64,000 bases of DNA, from assembly GCA_016715885.1 (NCBI GenBank), contig JADJXL010000025.1, positions 186,001 through 250,000 on the forward strand, in the 5' to 3' direction. Shown here one piece after another: positions 8,980-17,904 of the stretch. Within the stretch, counting starts at the first letter, position 1. The number at the start of each line of letters is the position of its first letter. The notes below the pieces were generated by a model. The model was not told where the DNA came from and did not search any database. It saw nothing but the letters and a program-made list of their open reading frames with translations. The position numbers and the translations under genes are program-made. Source of the stretch: Polyangiaceae bacterium (GTDB taxonomy: Bacteria; Myxococcota_A; Polyangia; Polyangiales; Polyangiaceae).

Positions 8980-9357
8980 TCAAGACTTGCGGTTCTGCGC
9001 CTCGTCGTCCGCATGGATCTCGCGCAAAAGCTCCTCGACACGATGCGCACTGTCCTGTCCCGCGTCGTAAATGAAGCGTAGTTCCGGTACGCGGCGTAGA
9101 GCCAAGGCACGGGCGACCTCTTTGCGAAGACGTCCACTCGCCGACTCGAATCCCTTGAGCAGCGCGCGCCTTGCAGCAGTTGGCAGCTCTCCTGCCTGTT
9201 CGTGTCGGACGTACACCTTCGCCGTCTGCAGATCGTCGGTCATCTCGACACGCGAAATGAAAACGCCTTGCAAACGCGGGTCCGCGAGCGAACGAAGCAA
9301 CACGGCCAGCTCTTCTTGCACTCGCGCCGCCACTCGAGCCGATCGCATACCGCTCAT
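8980..9357 (-). CDS. rbfA: 30S ribosome-binding factor RbfA
   Basis: RbfA is a KH-fold factor needed for late 16S rRNA processing and maturation of the small subunit, also linked to cold adaptation. The 125-residue length is typical. Family features are the N-terminal RVAARVQEELAVLLRSLADPRL, the central VEMTDDLQTAKVYVR strand and the C-terminal LRRVPELRFIYDAG with the conserved hydrophobic-proline pattern. The start codon overlaps the stop of the upstream ylxP gene (9354-9357). It closes the rimP-nusA-ylxR-infB-ylxP-rbfA operon. Confidence 0.96.
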   Translation of the reverse strand: MSGMRSARVAARVQEELAVLLRSLADPRLQGVFISRVEMTDDLQTAKVYVRHEQAGELPTAARRALLKGFESASGRLRKEVARALALRRVPELRFIYDAGQDSAHRVEELLREIHADDEAQNRKS

Positions 9358-9731
9358 GATTGCCCTCCGTCGTTGTCGTCGTCTTCGTCGCCCATACGGT
9401 CGAACATCTGCTCGATACCGCCCTGGACCCCGCGTCCGCCTTCACCGAAGCTGACGATCTCGGTAGCACGGTCGGTCAGCACCGCATCGGGCAGCGTCGA
9501 CGCGATGCTCATGACGCTCGACATGAGCTGGTCGCAAACCGTGGAAGAGTTGGACACGACCGCGACGCCGAGGGTGGCGCGTCGTGGATCGTCGAGCACG
9601 CCGATTTCAGCGATCGAGACTTTGAGCCGGCTTTGGATGCGTTCTTTGAGGGACCGGACGACGCTGCGTTTGTCCTTTAGGGACCTCGCGCCCGGAACAT
9701 CCAGACTGAATCTCAAGACTCCGACGAACAT
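9354..9731 (-). CDS. ylxP: DUF503 family protein YlxP
   Basis: A 125-residue DUF503 protein with the family signature VGVLRFSLDVPGARSLKDKR at the N-terminus and AVVSNSSTVCDQLMSSV in the middle. YlxP-type proteins are found between infB and rbfA in many bacteria and are thought to act in ribosome assembly; the precise role is not settled. The acidic C-terminus (DRMGDEDDDNDGG) is specific to this protein. The gene overlaps rbfA by 4 bp and is separated from infB by an 87-bp gap that holds a near-perfect palindrome. Confidence 0.93.
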   Translation of the reverse strand: MFVGVLRFSLDVPGARSLKDKRSVVRSLKERIQSRLKVSIAEIGVLDDPRRATLGVAVVSNSSTVCDQLMSSVMSIASTLPDAVLTDRATEIVSFGEGGRGVQGGIEQMFDRMGDEDDDNDGGQS

Positions 9732-9746
9732 AAACGCCGACGGCGA

Positions 9747-9770
9747 GGCGACCGATGAGCATCGGTCGCC
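9747..9770. repeat. 24-bp hairpin/palindrome between infB and ylxP
   Basis: GGCGACCGATG at 9747-9757 and its exact complement CATCGGTCGCC at 9760-9770 are separated by AG only. A second small stem, CCAGC-GTT-GCTGG, follows at 9799-9811. No T-run follows on either side, so this is not a classic intrinsic terminator. It could be an RNA processing site within the operon, or a protein-binding site. The structure is seen; the function is unknown. Confidence 0.7.
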
Positions 9771-9818
9771 GACTCATGGGTTGGTTGCGTAGGGCAAACC
9801 AGCGTTGCTGGCCCGGTT

Positions 9819-12800
9819 TCAGTTGAGTTTCGTCTTGATCTCTTCGATCTCGAACGACTCGACGATGTCGTTTTCCTTGATGTCCTGGAAGTTCTCGAGC
9901 GAAATGCCGCACTCGAATCCTTCGGCGACTTCCTTTGCGTCGTCCTTGAAGCGTCGCAGACCGGAGAGTTTGCCCGTCCAAACGACGACGCTGTCGCGAA
10001 TGAGGCGAGCTTCTGCGGTGCGCTTCAGCATGCCGCTGATGACCATGCATCCGGCCACCGTGCCGCTCTTGGCGATACGGAAGACCTGCCTGACCTCCGC
10101 ACGACCAAGGAGCTTTTCGATCTTGGTTGCGGGCAAGAGGCCCTCCATCGCCGAGCGGATGTCGTCGATGGCGTTGTAGATGATGTTGTAGAGGCGAATT
10201 TCGATGTTTTCGGATTCGGCGTGCGCGGCTGCTTTGCCGGCAGGACGAACGTTGAAACCAACGATGATCGCCTTGGACGCGACGGCGAGATTGACGTCGC
10301 CTTCCGTGATGCCACCGACGCCCGCGTGAACGATGGTGACCTTGACCTTTTGGGTCGTGAGTTTCGACAGCGCATGCGTGATGGCTTCGACAGACCCCTG
10401 CACGTCACCCTTCACGATGAGCTTCAGCTCGAACTGATCGCTTTCCGCGAGTCGTTCCTTGAGCGCCTCGAGTGAAACTGCCGAGCTTTGCGGGATGAGG
10501 GACTTAGATGCCTTCTTCCTGCGGCCTTCGGCGATCTCTTCGGCGGTCTTCGCGTCCTTGACGGCATGCACGGGATCGCCAGCGCTTGGTACTTCGGCCA
10601 AGCCGAGCACTTCGACGGGGGTGGCGGGACCTGCTTGCCCGACGGAGCGACCAAGCTCATCGGTCATCGCACGGACCTTACCCCAAGCACCACCGGCGAT
10701 GATGATGTCGCCCGTGCGGAGATGACCGTCCTGGATCATGACGCGAGCAACGGGGCCGCGACCGCGATCGAGGAGTGCTTCGATGACCGTGCCGCTCGCT
10801 CGGCGCTTCGGGTACGCCTTGAGCTCGAGGATTTCGGACTGGAGAATGATCGATTCGAGGAGCTGATCGATGTTCGTGCCTGCTTTGGCCGACACGTGAA
10901 CGAACATCGTGTCACCGCCCCACTCTTCCGGTTGCAGCCCGAGGTTCGCGAGGTCGCGCTTGATTTTCTCGGGGTCCGCTCCGGGTTTGTCGATCTTGTT
11001 GACGGCCACGATGATCGGCACTTTCGCCGCTTGTGCGTGCGCAATGGCTTCGCGCGTCTGCGGCATGACGCCGTCATCGGCAGCGACGACGAGCACGACG
11101 ATGTCGGTGAGCGATGCACCGCGAGCACGCATGGCCGTGAATGCCTCGTGACCAGGCGTATCGAGGAACGCGATGGTGCCGCGCGGCGTTTCGACGCGAT
11201 ACGCGCCGATGTGCTGCGTGATGCCACCCGCTTCGCCCTCTGCAACGCTCGCCTTGCGAATGCGGTCGAGCAGCGACGTCTTGCCATGGTCGACGTGGCC
11301 CATGACCGTGACGATCGGCGGACGTGTCACGAAGTCCATGTCGGTCGCAGCTTCGATGCGCGTCGCGTCTTCGAGCGTTTGCGTCTCGCTGACGGCCACG
11401 TCTTCGACGCTCCAACCAAACTCGCTCGCGATGATCTTCGCGGTGTCGGCATCGAGCGTCGAGTTGATGTTCACGCCCGTCATGCCCATGCTGAGCAGCT
11501 TCATCAGCACGTCGGTGGCCTTGACGCTCATCTTGGCGGCGAGCTGCTGCAAGGAGACCTGCTCCTCGATTTTGATAACCTTCTTGTGCGAGGCCATCTC
11601 TTGCGTGGAGACCTGTGCAGGACCGCGACGCTGCATCATCGGTGCCGAACCAGGGCGCTGGCGGAATCCACCGGGCCCCGATGCACCACCTCGCTGCTGT
11701 CCACCCGGACCTCGCTGCGCACCGCCTTGAGCGGGACGTGCGGTTTGTCCGAACCCGCCGGCTCCCGGACGCGCCTGCGCGGCTTGTGCGCGCGGGTCGT
11801 ACGTCGTTCGGCGCGGTGCGCCCGTCCGCTGTTGTGCAGCGGGCATGGGTACGCCTGGGCGTCCTTGCCAAACATCGATGCCGGTCTTCGGCGCCGACGT
11901 GGATCGCGGTGGAATCGTCGACGGCGTATCCGACGGTTTGCGCGGAGGCGGGGCAGATGACGGTGACGAAGCCGCTTGCTGCGCAGGTCGAGCCGACGCG
12001 CCGCCGCCCGTCTGCTGGCGTGACGCAGGCGTGCCCGGCGCACCACCAGGTTTGCCCTGCGCCGCCGCAGCGGGGCGCCCGCCTTGTTGCTGACCTGGGC
12101 GCGCTGCTCCAGAAGCGCCTCCCTTGGACGCATCATGGCTTGCCGGTCGCGTGTGCACATCCGTGCGCTTTTGATGGTCGCCGCCCTGCTTCGCATGCGG
12201 CCCGCGCTGTTCCACGGGCTTCGACGGCGGCGGAGGCGGCTGGGCCAACCGCGGTGCCGGCACGGGCACCTCGGCCGGAGGCGGAGGCTCGGACGCAACG
12301 ACCTTGGACGCTTCGACCGCAGCAGCCGGCTGAGCAGCGAGCGCCGGCGGCGATGGCTCGGCCGCGGCTGGCGGCGGAGGCGTTGGCGTAGCCGCAGCGG
12401 GAACCGGCGTCGGAGATGGCTTTGCCACAGGCTCCTCGGCAGGCGCAGCCGCCGCGGCTGGGGCCGAAGGAGCCGGCATCGGCGCAACCTCTTGCGGTTT
12501 GGGCGCCGAGACGATCGCCTCGGGCTCGCGCGCCGGCGGCGGAGCAGCAACCTCAGCCGCAGCAGGCTGCGAAGGTTGCTCGGGCACCTTGGGCTGAGCG
12601 GTCTCGACAATCGGCGCAGCTTGCGGCGGTGGAGCCGCTTCGCGCACTTGCTCGTGTACCGGCTCGACAGGCACCGCCGCGGGAGGCGTCGGCGCAGCTT
12701 GCGGCTTCGGTTGCTCCTGAGCAGCCGCCTCGGGCGGAGCAGCCACGACAACCGGCTTCGGAGGAGCGACAGGCGCGGAAACGACAGGAGCAGGCGCAGC

Positions 12801-13193
12801 AGCAGGCGAAGACGAACGTGCAGCAGGAACCGGAGCGGCAGTCGGCGAGGACGAGCGTGCAGCGGGAACCGGCGCAGCCGATACCGATGACGACCGAGCC
12901 GGCGGCACGGGCGCTCGCACAGGCTCAGCGCTCTCCGCGCGACCCACGGGTTGCTCTGCATCGGCGCCACGCGCACGACGCTTGACGACCGTTGGGCGAA
13001 TCCTCTCTTCAACCACCTCGGGGCCCTTCTGTTGTCGCTCGAGGTGACGCTTGACGCGCTCGACGGCATCCGTTTCGACGGTGCTCATGTAATTCTTCAC
13101 ATCGCCGATACCCATGGACTGGAAGAGCGCAACCAGCGCCTTCTGATCCATGTTGAGCTGTTTAGCGACTTCGTACACCCGGACTTTGCTCAT
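9819..13193 (-). CDS. infB: Translation initiation factor IF-2
   Basis: The GTPase that places initiator tRNA on the 30S subunit. The 1124-residue protein has an N-terminal IF2-N domain (MSKVRVYEVAKQLNMDQKAL). A very long Pro/Ala/Arg/Gln-rich linker (about residues 75-520, with a repeated PVPAARSSS unit) is followed by a second IF2-N domain. The G domain carries VTVMGHVDHGKTSLLD (G1), DTPGHEAF (G3) and NKIDKP (G4). Domains II to IV end in FEIEEIKTKLN. The linker is much longer than in Escherichia coli IF-2, as is usual in myxobacteria. The ATG overlaps the preceding ylxR/ylxQ stop by 4 bp, with GGAGCGAGG upstream. One 9-mer copy (11742) lies in the linker, the only one in the whole operon. 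Confidence 0.98.
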   Translation of the reverse strand: MSKVRVYEVAKQLNMDQKALVALFQSMGIGDVKNYMSTVETDAVERVKRHLERQQKGPEVVEERIRPTVVKRRARGADAEQPVGRAESAEPVRAPVPPARSSSVSAAPVPAARSSSPTAAPVPAARSSSPAAAPAPVVSAPVAPPKPVVVAAPPEAAAQEQPKPQAAPTPPAAVPVEPVHEQVREAAPPPQAAPIVETAQPKVPEQPSQPAAAEVAAPPPAREPEAIVSAPKPQEVAPMPAPSAPAAAAAPAEEPVAKPSPTPVPAAATPTPPPPAAAEPSPPALAAQPAAAVEASKVVASEPPPPAEVPVPAPRLAQPPPPPSKPVEQRGPHAKQGGDHQKRTDVHTRPASHDASKGGASGAARPGQQQGGRPAAAAQGKPGGAPGTPASRQQTGGGASARPAQQAASSPSSAPPPRKPSDTPSTIPPRSTSAPKTGIDVWQGRPGVPMPAAQQRTGAPRRTTYDPRAQAAQARPGAGGFGQTARPAQGGAQRGPGGQQRGGASGPGGFRQRPGSAPMMQRRGPAQVSTQEMASHKKVIKIEEQVSLQQLAAKMSVKATDVLMKLLSMGMTGVNINSTLDADTAKIIASEFGWSVEDVAVSETQTLEDATRIEAATDMDFVTRPPIVTVMGHVDHGKTSLLDRIRKASVAEGEAGGITQHIGAYRVETPRGTIAFLDTPGHEAFTAMRARGASLTDIVVLVVAADDGVMPQTREAIAHAQAAKVPIIVAVNKIDKPGADPEKIKRDLANLGLQPEEWGGDTMFVHVSAKAGTNIDQLLESIILQSEILELKAYPKRRASGTVIEALLDRGRGPVARVMIQDGHLRTGDIIIAGGAWGKVRAMTDELGRSVGQAGPATPVEVLGLAEVPSAGDPVHAVKDAKTAEEIAEGRRKKASKSLIPQSSAVSLEALKERLAESDQFELKLIVKGDVQGSVEAITHALSKLTTQKVKVTIVHAGVGGITEGDVNLAVASKAIIVGFNVRPAGKAAAHAESENIEIRLYNIIYNAIDDIRSAMEGLLPATKIEKLLGRAEVRQVFRIAKSGTVAGCMVISGMLKRTAEARLIRDSVVVWTGKLSGLRRFKDDAKEVAEGFECGISLENFQDIKENDIVESFEIEEIKTKLN

Positions 13194-14050
13194 GCACCTC
13201 GCTCCAGTATCGACAATTCCGATTCATTCGCCGCATCGACGACGCCGTCGCCCACGTCAGCATCGCCTGCTTTCTGGCGGCGAATGTGCACGCCAGAAAC
13301 CCGCTTCGTAGTTCCCGAAGACAAACTTGAAAGTGCTGCAGCCGCATGGGCTGCCGCGCGAAACGCCGCAGCGATTCGATCATCGAGCATCGCAACCACC
13401 CCGAGCCCCTCGATTCGTTTCGAGGAAGCCGCGGAAGAACACGATGCGGCGAGGATTTGCTTGCTGCCCCATGCAACCCCGCGCCCGTCGGCGACGGCGC
13501 GACGAACCGCAGACAATTCGGCCGCCGCTGCCGCATCCGTCGCCACGATGACGAGCGCCGCGTCACCGCGTTCGACCGCCCCCGTCACCGCATCCGCACC
13601 GAGCGCAACCTTGTGCGCGCGAGCCGCTGCGAGAAGGAGCCCGTGCGCTCGACGTTCGAGCGACCGGATGATCGCCCGTGCAAGCGACGCTGGTTCGAGC
13701 GGAACGAGACCAGATTTGGTAGACCCGGACAAACTAGCGTCTGCCTCGGACATGGCAGGTTCGTCTTGCCAAACCAGTGCGACCTTCGCTTTGGCCGCAC
13801 GAGCAATGCCGCGAAGCGCGGCACGTTCCACGCATTGCGGCCTCGGATGAACGTGCACACCGCGTCCAAATCCACCCGAGCTCGCATCGACCGCCACCTC
13901 GCCACCAGGACCGAGAACGAGACGAACGAGCGTCACGGCTGCAGCGTCCGATCGCTGAAGCTCGACACGCTCGCCGCAGCCAACACACGTACGCACTCGG
14001 GACGTCGTCGGTTGACGAGCGCCCACCTGCGTCGCTTGTTCGTGCTGCAT
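13190..14050 (-). CDS. YlxR (DUF448/RnpM) domain fused to L7Ae-like YlxQ domain
   Basis: The N-terminal part carries the DUF448 signature: RTCVGCGERV followed by LVRLVLGPGGEVAVD and GRGVHVHPRPQCVERA. YlxR is an RNA-binding protein reported to modulate RNase P. The C-terminal part (from about residue 115) has ARAIIRSLERRAHGLLLAAARA, LGADAVTGAVERGDAALVIVA and GVAWGSKQIL. This matches the L7Ae/YlxQ pattern of a helix, a glycine-rich turn and a DAALVIVA strand. Bacillus encodes the two as adjacent genes between nusA and infB; here they are one protein. I prefer the ATG at 14050, with GAGG 9 nt upstream; the frame is open to an ATG at 14080. It overlaps infB by 4 bp. Confidence 0.87.
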   Translation of the reverse strand: MQHEQATQVGARQPTTSRVRTCVGCGERVELQRSDAAAVTLVRLVLGPGGEVAVDASSGGFGRGVHVHPRPQCVERAALRGIARAAKAKVALVWQDEPAMSEADASLSGSTKSGLVPLEPASLARAIIRSLERRAHGLLLAAARAHKVALGADAVTGAVERGDAALVIVATDAAAAAELSAVRRAVADGRGVAWGSKQILAASCSSAASSKRIEGLGVVAMLDDRIAAAFRAAAHAAAALSSLSSGTTKRVSGVHIRRQKAGDADVGDGVVDAANESELSILERGA

Positions 14051-14093
14051 TTCTCGAGACCTCATATCCTGATGAAACATCCTCCGTTCAGCG

Positions 14094-14127
14094 TTTCACC
14101 GCGTGCGTTTTCACGCCCGCGGTGAAA
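14094..14127 (-). other. Hairpin in nusA-ylxR intergenic region
   Basis: TTTCACCGCG (14094-14103) and CGCGGTGAAA (14118-14127) are perfect 10-bp complements around a 14-nt loop that can itself pair GCG with CGC. It lies between the nusA stop (14142) and the ylxR start. There is no T-run on the minus-strand side, so an RNA-processing or stabilising stem is more likely than a terminator. Confidence 0.6.
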
Positions 14128-14141
14128 AACCCCGCTCCCTC

Positions 14142-15794
14142 TTACGCCTGCTTTGCCGAAATCGCCACCGCAGCACGCCGAGCATCCGCCCGGCCTGCTT
14201 CGAGGACCTTCTGCTCACTGTCGACGAAGTCCCGCGCTCCCTGACGAATCGCGCGAGCCTTCTTGATGCCAAGCCCGCTGCGAATCGCAAGCCGATCCTC
14301 GTCTTCACGCAAAATGTCTTCCACCGTCTTGTATCCAGCCTCTTCGAGAAGGCCGACGGTTCGCTCTCCAACGCCCCGAATGAACATCAATCGCTCTCGA
14401 TCACTGAGCGGCTCGGTGCGCGTGCTCGCCGCACGAATGCGCTCCTGACGCAACCGCTCCATCGTCGTGTCCGCCTGAGCCTTGATGCGTTCAGCCATGT
14501 CGGCACCACCAAGCCCTGGAATTGCCGCAAGCTCCTCGACAGATGCCTCGCTGACCTCTTCGAGTGCGCGGAATCCAAGACGATACATCGACTTGGCAAT
14601 CGATTCCGATACGCCATCAATTTGATGCAGCGCGTGAATCGCCTCTTCCTCCATCTGCTTGAACTTGGACTCGCTGATGATGTCGAGCTTCCAGTTCGTG
14701 AGCTGAGCTGCGAGACGCACGTTCTGCCCCTTGCGACCAATCGCGAGCGACAACTTCTCGTCCGGAACGACGAGCTCCATCCGCCCATCGGCTTCATCAA
14801 CGATGACCTTGTGCACCTCGGCCGGTTGAATGGCCGCGATGACGTACCGCGCCGGATCACGATCGAACGGCACGATGTCAATCTTCTCGCCACGAAGCTC
14901 CTGCACGACGGCCTGCACACGCGAACCTTTCATGCCTACGCATGCACCCACCGGATCGACATCCGCATCGCGCGACGTGACCGCGATCTTCGATCGCGCC
15001 CCCGGCTCGCGCGCAACGGAAACGATGCGCACGATGCCTTCATAAATCTCGGGTACTTCAGCCTCGAACAACTTCTCCACGAGACGTGGATCGGCACGCG
15101 AAAGAATGACCTGCGGCCCGCGAGCTTCGCGGTCGATGTCCTTGACGTAGGCAACGATGCGATCACCCGGCCGGTACGTCTCACGCGGCGTTTGCTCGCG
15201 GAACGGCAAAATCCCTTCGGTCTTGCCAATGTCGACGATGATGTTGTTGCCCTTCTCGAATCGTCGGACAATGCCGCGAATCAGCTCGCCCTTGCGATCC
15301 TTGTATTCGTTGAAGATGAGGTCGCGTTCGGCGTCTCGCACGCGCTGAAGCAACACTTGCTTGGCCGTCTGAGCCGCAATGCGACCAAACGTCGTGCGAC
15401 CTTGCTTGAGCTTCAAAATGTCGCTGAACTCGCGGTCCTGCTCGCGTGCTTTGTCCGTGTCTTCAGGTCGCCAAAAGACCTGGAAACCAAGCTCCTCGCC
15501 AAGCGTCGCATCGAGCTTGTGCTTCTCGACATCGGCGAGAGAAATCTCGCGTTCGGGTTCCACGACCTCTTCGACGACCGTCATGTACTGGAACAGGTCG
15601 ACTTGACCCGTTTCCTCGTTGAACCGCGCCTCGAGCTCCCGCGTCGGACCGAAAACGCTCTGGCCTGCCTTCAAAATTGCAGCCTCGATCGTCTCCACCA
15701 GGATTTTCCGATCGATGCCCTTTTCCTTGGCGACCTGGTCGAGGATTGTTCCGAGGCTCATGTCCCCGGCCGGCGACGCTCCCATCGTTGCCAT
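14142..15794 (-). CDS. nusA: Transcription termination/antitermination protein NusA
   Basis: NusA binds RNA polymerase and nascent RNA and controls pausing, termination and antitermination. The order is the N-terminal polymerase-binding domain (SLGTILDQVAKEKGIDRKILVE), the S1 domain (RKGELIRGIVRRFEKGNNIIVDIG), and the tandem KH domains (VGACVGMKGSRVQAVVQELRGEKIDI and LSLAIGRKGQNVRLAAQLTNWKLDI). A C-terminal region with two helix-hairpin-helix units follows (LAAIPGLGGADMAERI and FIRGVGERTVGLLEEAGY). At 550 residues it is longer than the minimal form because of these C-terminal units. AGGAG lies 11 nt before the ATG. It is the second gene of the operon, 25 bp after rimP. Confidence 0.98.
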   Translation of the reverse strand: MATMGASPAGDMSLGTILDQVAKEKGIDRKILVETIEAAILKAGQSVFGPTRELEARFNEETGQVDLFQYMTVVEEVVEPEREISLADVEKHKLDATLGEELGFQVFWRPEDTDKAREQDREFSDILKLKQGRTTFGRIAAQTAKQVLLQRVRDAERDLIFNEYKDRKGELIRGIVRRFEKGNNIIVDIGKTEGILPFREQTPRETYRPGDRIVAYVKDIDREARGPQVILSRADPRLVEKLFEAEVPEIYEGIVRIVSVAREPGARSKIAVTSRDADVDPVGACVGMKGSRVQAVVQELRGEKIDIVPFDRDPARYVIAAIQPAEVHKVIVDEADGRMELVVPDEKLSLAIGRKGQNVRLAAQLTNWKLDIISESKFKQMEEEAIHALHQIDGVSESIAKSMYRLGFRALEEVSEASVEELAAIPGLGGADMAERIKAQADTTMERLRQERIRAASTRTEPLSDRERLMFIRGVGERTVGLLEEAGYKTVEDILREDEDRLAIRSGLGIKKARAIRQGARDFVDSEQKVLEAGRADARRAAVAISAKQA

Positions 15795-15819
15795 GCTGCT
15801 CTAGTCTCCTGATCTCCGG

Positions 15820-16419
15820 CTAACGGTTCTGCCCTTTGGGCTTTGCACGCTGACTCTTACTCGCCACCGAGCCCTTGCTTTTCTTGGGCTTTGGCGCGAG
15901 CTCGAACACGAGGCGCGCCTCCACGACATCGTCGTAAGGCGCTTCAATCCGCTTGCCGTCCACGACGACGGCAACCTTGTCCTCCGGCGCTTCCACGAGC
16001 TCGCCACGCAACAGACGCTGACCGTCCGGAGCGGGCCGCGCGAGCTTGACGCGCGCCGACTTACCACGAAATCGCCGAAAATCCGCCGGCGAACAAAGCT
16101 TCCGATCAAGCCCAGGCGAGGACACCTCGAGGCTGTACGCATGAGCAACCACATCCACCTCGTCGAGCACCGACGAAATGTCTCGCGACACGTCGGCACA
16201 ATCCTCGAGAGATACCCCTCCTGCCGGATCCGACGACATCGACGCGGCCGCCTCGTTGCTCTCGATGGTGAACCGCAGCGTCCACATGCCGTGATCGGTG
16301 CCCCATTCGAGGTCCACGAGCGACACGCCATGCGAAGCCAGCACCGGACCTACGGCCGTACGAATACGGTCGAGATCGATGACGGCCTTGCTGGATTGTT
16401 CGTTCGGAGCTTGCTGCAT
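15820..16419 (-). CDS. rimP: Ribosome maturation factor RimP
   Basis: First gene of the nusA operon; RimP assists 30S assembly. I chose the ATG at 16419 (MQQAPNEQSS); the frame runs further upstream but that part is Arg-rich and not family-like. The family features are VLASHGVSLVDLEWGTDHGMWTLRFTIE, DCADVSRDISSVLDEVD and AYSLEVSSPGLDRKL, followed by the SH3-like C-terminal domain (ARVKLARPAPDGQRLLRGELVEA). An additional Lys/Ser-rich basic tail extends the C-terminus. Confidence 0.95.
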   Translation of the reverse strand: MQQAPNEQSSKAVIDLDRIRTAVGPVLASHGVSLVDLEWGTDHGMWTLRFTIESNEAAASMSSDPAGGVSLEDCADVSRDISSVLDEVDVVAHAYSLEVSSPGLDRKLCSPADFRRFRGKSARVKLARPAPDGQRLLRGELVEAPEDKVAVVVDGKRIEAPYDDVVEARLVFELAPKPKKSKGSVASKSQRAKPKGQNR

Positions 16420-16499
16420 GCGTAAAAAACGACGACGAGACGTTGCTTGGAAGATCCACCACTCGCGCGAGTCACGTTGCGACCCGGATGGCTCGCGCG

Positions 16500-16537
16500 A
16501 AAAAAAAGAGCCGATTCCCAAAACGGGAATCCGGCTC
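16500..16537 (-). terminator. Intrinsic terminator after the SerA-like gene
   Basis: On the minus strand a stem made from GAGCCGGATTCCC and GGGAATCGGCTC (one bulged base, 5-nt loop) is followed directly by eight T residues. It lies about 130 nt beyond the stop of the minus-strand gene at 16668 and just upstream of rimP. It should insulate the nusA operon from the upstream four-gene unit. Confidence 0.9.
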
Positions 16538-16667
16538 CGCGGATCCGCCTAGTTTTGTCGAGCGTACGTTAGACGAATGCAGACGAACATGCAAGGGGAC
16601 ATGGGCCAAACCTTGCAGGAAAGCAGGCAGCCCAGGTCAGACGCCGCCCGTGTTCACAAAACCACGC

Positions 16668-17876
16668 TCAAGCGAGGTTCGGCAGCGACACGACATCGAC
16701 GTGAAGCACTTCGTCGAATGCGGCAATTTCCTTCAAACACGCGTCGCTCGGCCGCCCCGAGACCCGCATCTTCGTACACGTCGCCAACGCCCCGTCGAAC
16801 ACCGTGTTCGAGATCTCCTCGATGTTGATCCCGTGGCGCTTCAACACACTCAGCGTATTGGCTAGCACGCCCACCTTGTCGAGCATGCGCAAAACAATCG
16901 CGTAACGCGCCGGCGACGTCGCACAAATGTTCACGACATTCGGCACGTCCTCTTCCGTCAAGAACGCTCGCACGATGCGCGCCGTCTCCATCGCAATCGC
17001 TCGCTGCGCCTGCTCGGTCGATGCCGCAATGTGCGGCGTTCCGTAAACGATTCCCCGACCAAGAATTCGCGGCTCGTACGAAGCAGAAAGCGAATCGGGT
17101 TCGCCCGGAAATACATCGAGCCCCACCCGGAGCCCCTTCGTCACCACCGCATCTTCGAGCGCTTCGTGATCAACCAGATCACTCGATGCCGTGTTGATGA
17201 ACGTCGCCCCTTCGGGAAGCGCATCGATCACCCTGCGACTCACGATGCCGCGCGTCTGCGCCGTGAGCGGCAAGTGCACCGTGAAAATGTCACTCCGCGC
17301 CGCGAGATCCTCGAGCGTTCGCGCATACCCCACATCCATCCGCTGCGCCCTTGCTTGCGTGAGCGACCGTGACCAGGCCACGACATCGAGCCCAAACACA
17401 CGCGCTCGCGCCACGAGCTCCCGACCCACCGCTCCAAGCCCAGCGATGCCCATGCGCCGGCCAAAAATGCCGCGCGCATTCGCGTACTTGCTCTTCTCCC
17501 AACGTCCCGCACGAAGATCATTCGTCGCATCGACCACGCGCCGATCGAGCGCGAGGATCATACCCATCGCCAGCTCGGCCACCGCAATCGCATTCTTGCC
17601 GGGACACGTCGCCACGTAGATGCCTCGCGCACTCGCAGCAGCAACATCGATGTTGCTCACGCCCGCACCAGCCCGGATGATCAAGTTCAAGTGACGCCCA
17701 GCTTCGATGGCTTGCGCCGTCACTTCCGTCGATCGCACGACCAAAATACCGATGCCATCGAGCGCCGACGGCAGCGTGGCACTCGTCAAATCCGGACGAG
17801 AAATGATCTCGACACCCAGCACTCGAAGCTCCTCGAGCGCACGAGCGTCCATCTTGTCAGCGAGCAGAAGGCGCAT
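16668..17876 (-). CDS. serA: D-3-phosphoglycerate dehydrogenase (2-hydroxyacid dehydrogenase with ACT domain)
   Basis: The likely reaction is NAD-dependent oxidation of 3-phosphoglycerate, the first step of serine synthesis. The protein has the substrate-binding half with the catalytic Arg in LIIRAGAGVSNID. The Rossmann motif is GIAGLGAVGRELVARA, the catalytic Glu lies in LDVFPGEPD, and the catalytic His in YGTPHIAASTEQAQ. A C-terminal ACT-type domain follows (YAIVLRMLDKVGVLANTLSVLKRHGINIEEI). The length of about 402 residues fits the short SerA type. I chose ATG 17876; a TTG at 17888 is an alternative. It is the last gene of a probable four-gene minus-strand unit and is followed by a clear terminator. 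A related hydroxyacid dehydrogenase specificity cannot be excluded. Confidence 0.88.
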   Translation of the reverse strand: MRLLLADKMDARALEELRVLGVEIISRPDLTSATLPSALDGIGILVVRSTEVTAQAIEAGRHLNLIIRAGAGVSNIDVAAASARGIYVATCPGKNAIAVAELAMGMILALDRRVVDATNDLRAGRWEKSKYANARGIFGRRMGIAGLGAVGRELVARARVFGLDVVAWSRSLTQARAQRMDVGYARTLEDLAARSDIFTVHLPLTAQTRGIVSRRVIDALPEGATFINTASSDLVDHEALEDAVVTKGLRVGLDVFPGEPDSLSASYEPRILGRGIVYGTPHIAASTEQAQRAIAMETARIVRAFLTEEDVPNVVNICATSPARYAIVLRMLDKVGVLANTLSVLKRHGINIEEISNTVFDGALATCTKMRVSGRPSDACLKEIAAFDEVLHVDVVSLPNLA

Positions 17877-17904
17877 GGGGACGGACAAGGTAGCAGCGAG
17901 GACG

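Noticed and set aside
9799..9811. Intrinsic terminator between infB and ylxP
   Set aside because: The 5-bp stem is weak and there is no T-run; the operon continues to rbfA.
10488..12890. Several plus-strand open frames opposite infB
   Set aside because: They lie opposite the G domain and Ala/Pro-rich linker and have low-complexity Arg-rich composition.
14103..15812. Plus-strand open frame of 569 codons opposite nusA
   Set aside because: nusA is certain from its domains; the opposite frame is a GC-rich shadow.
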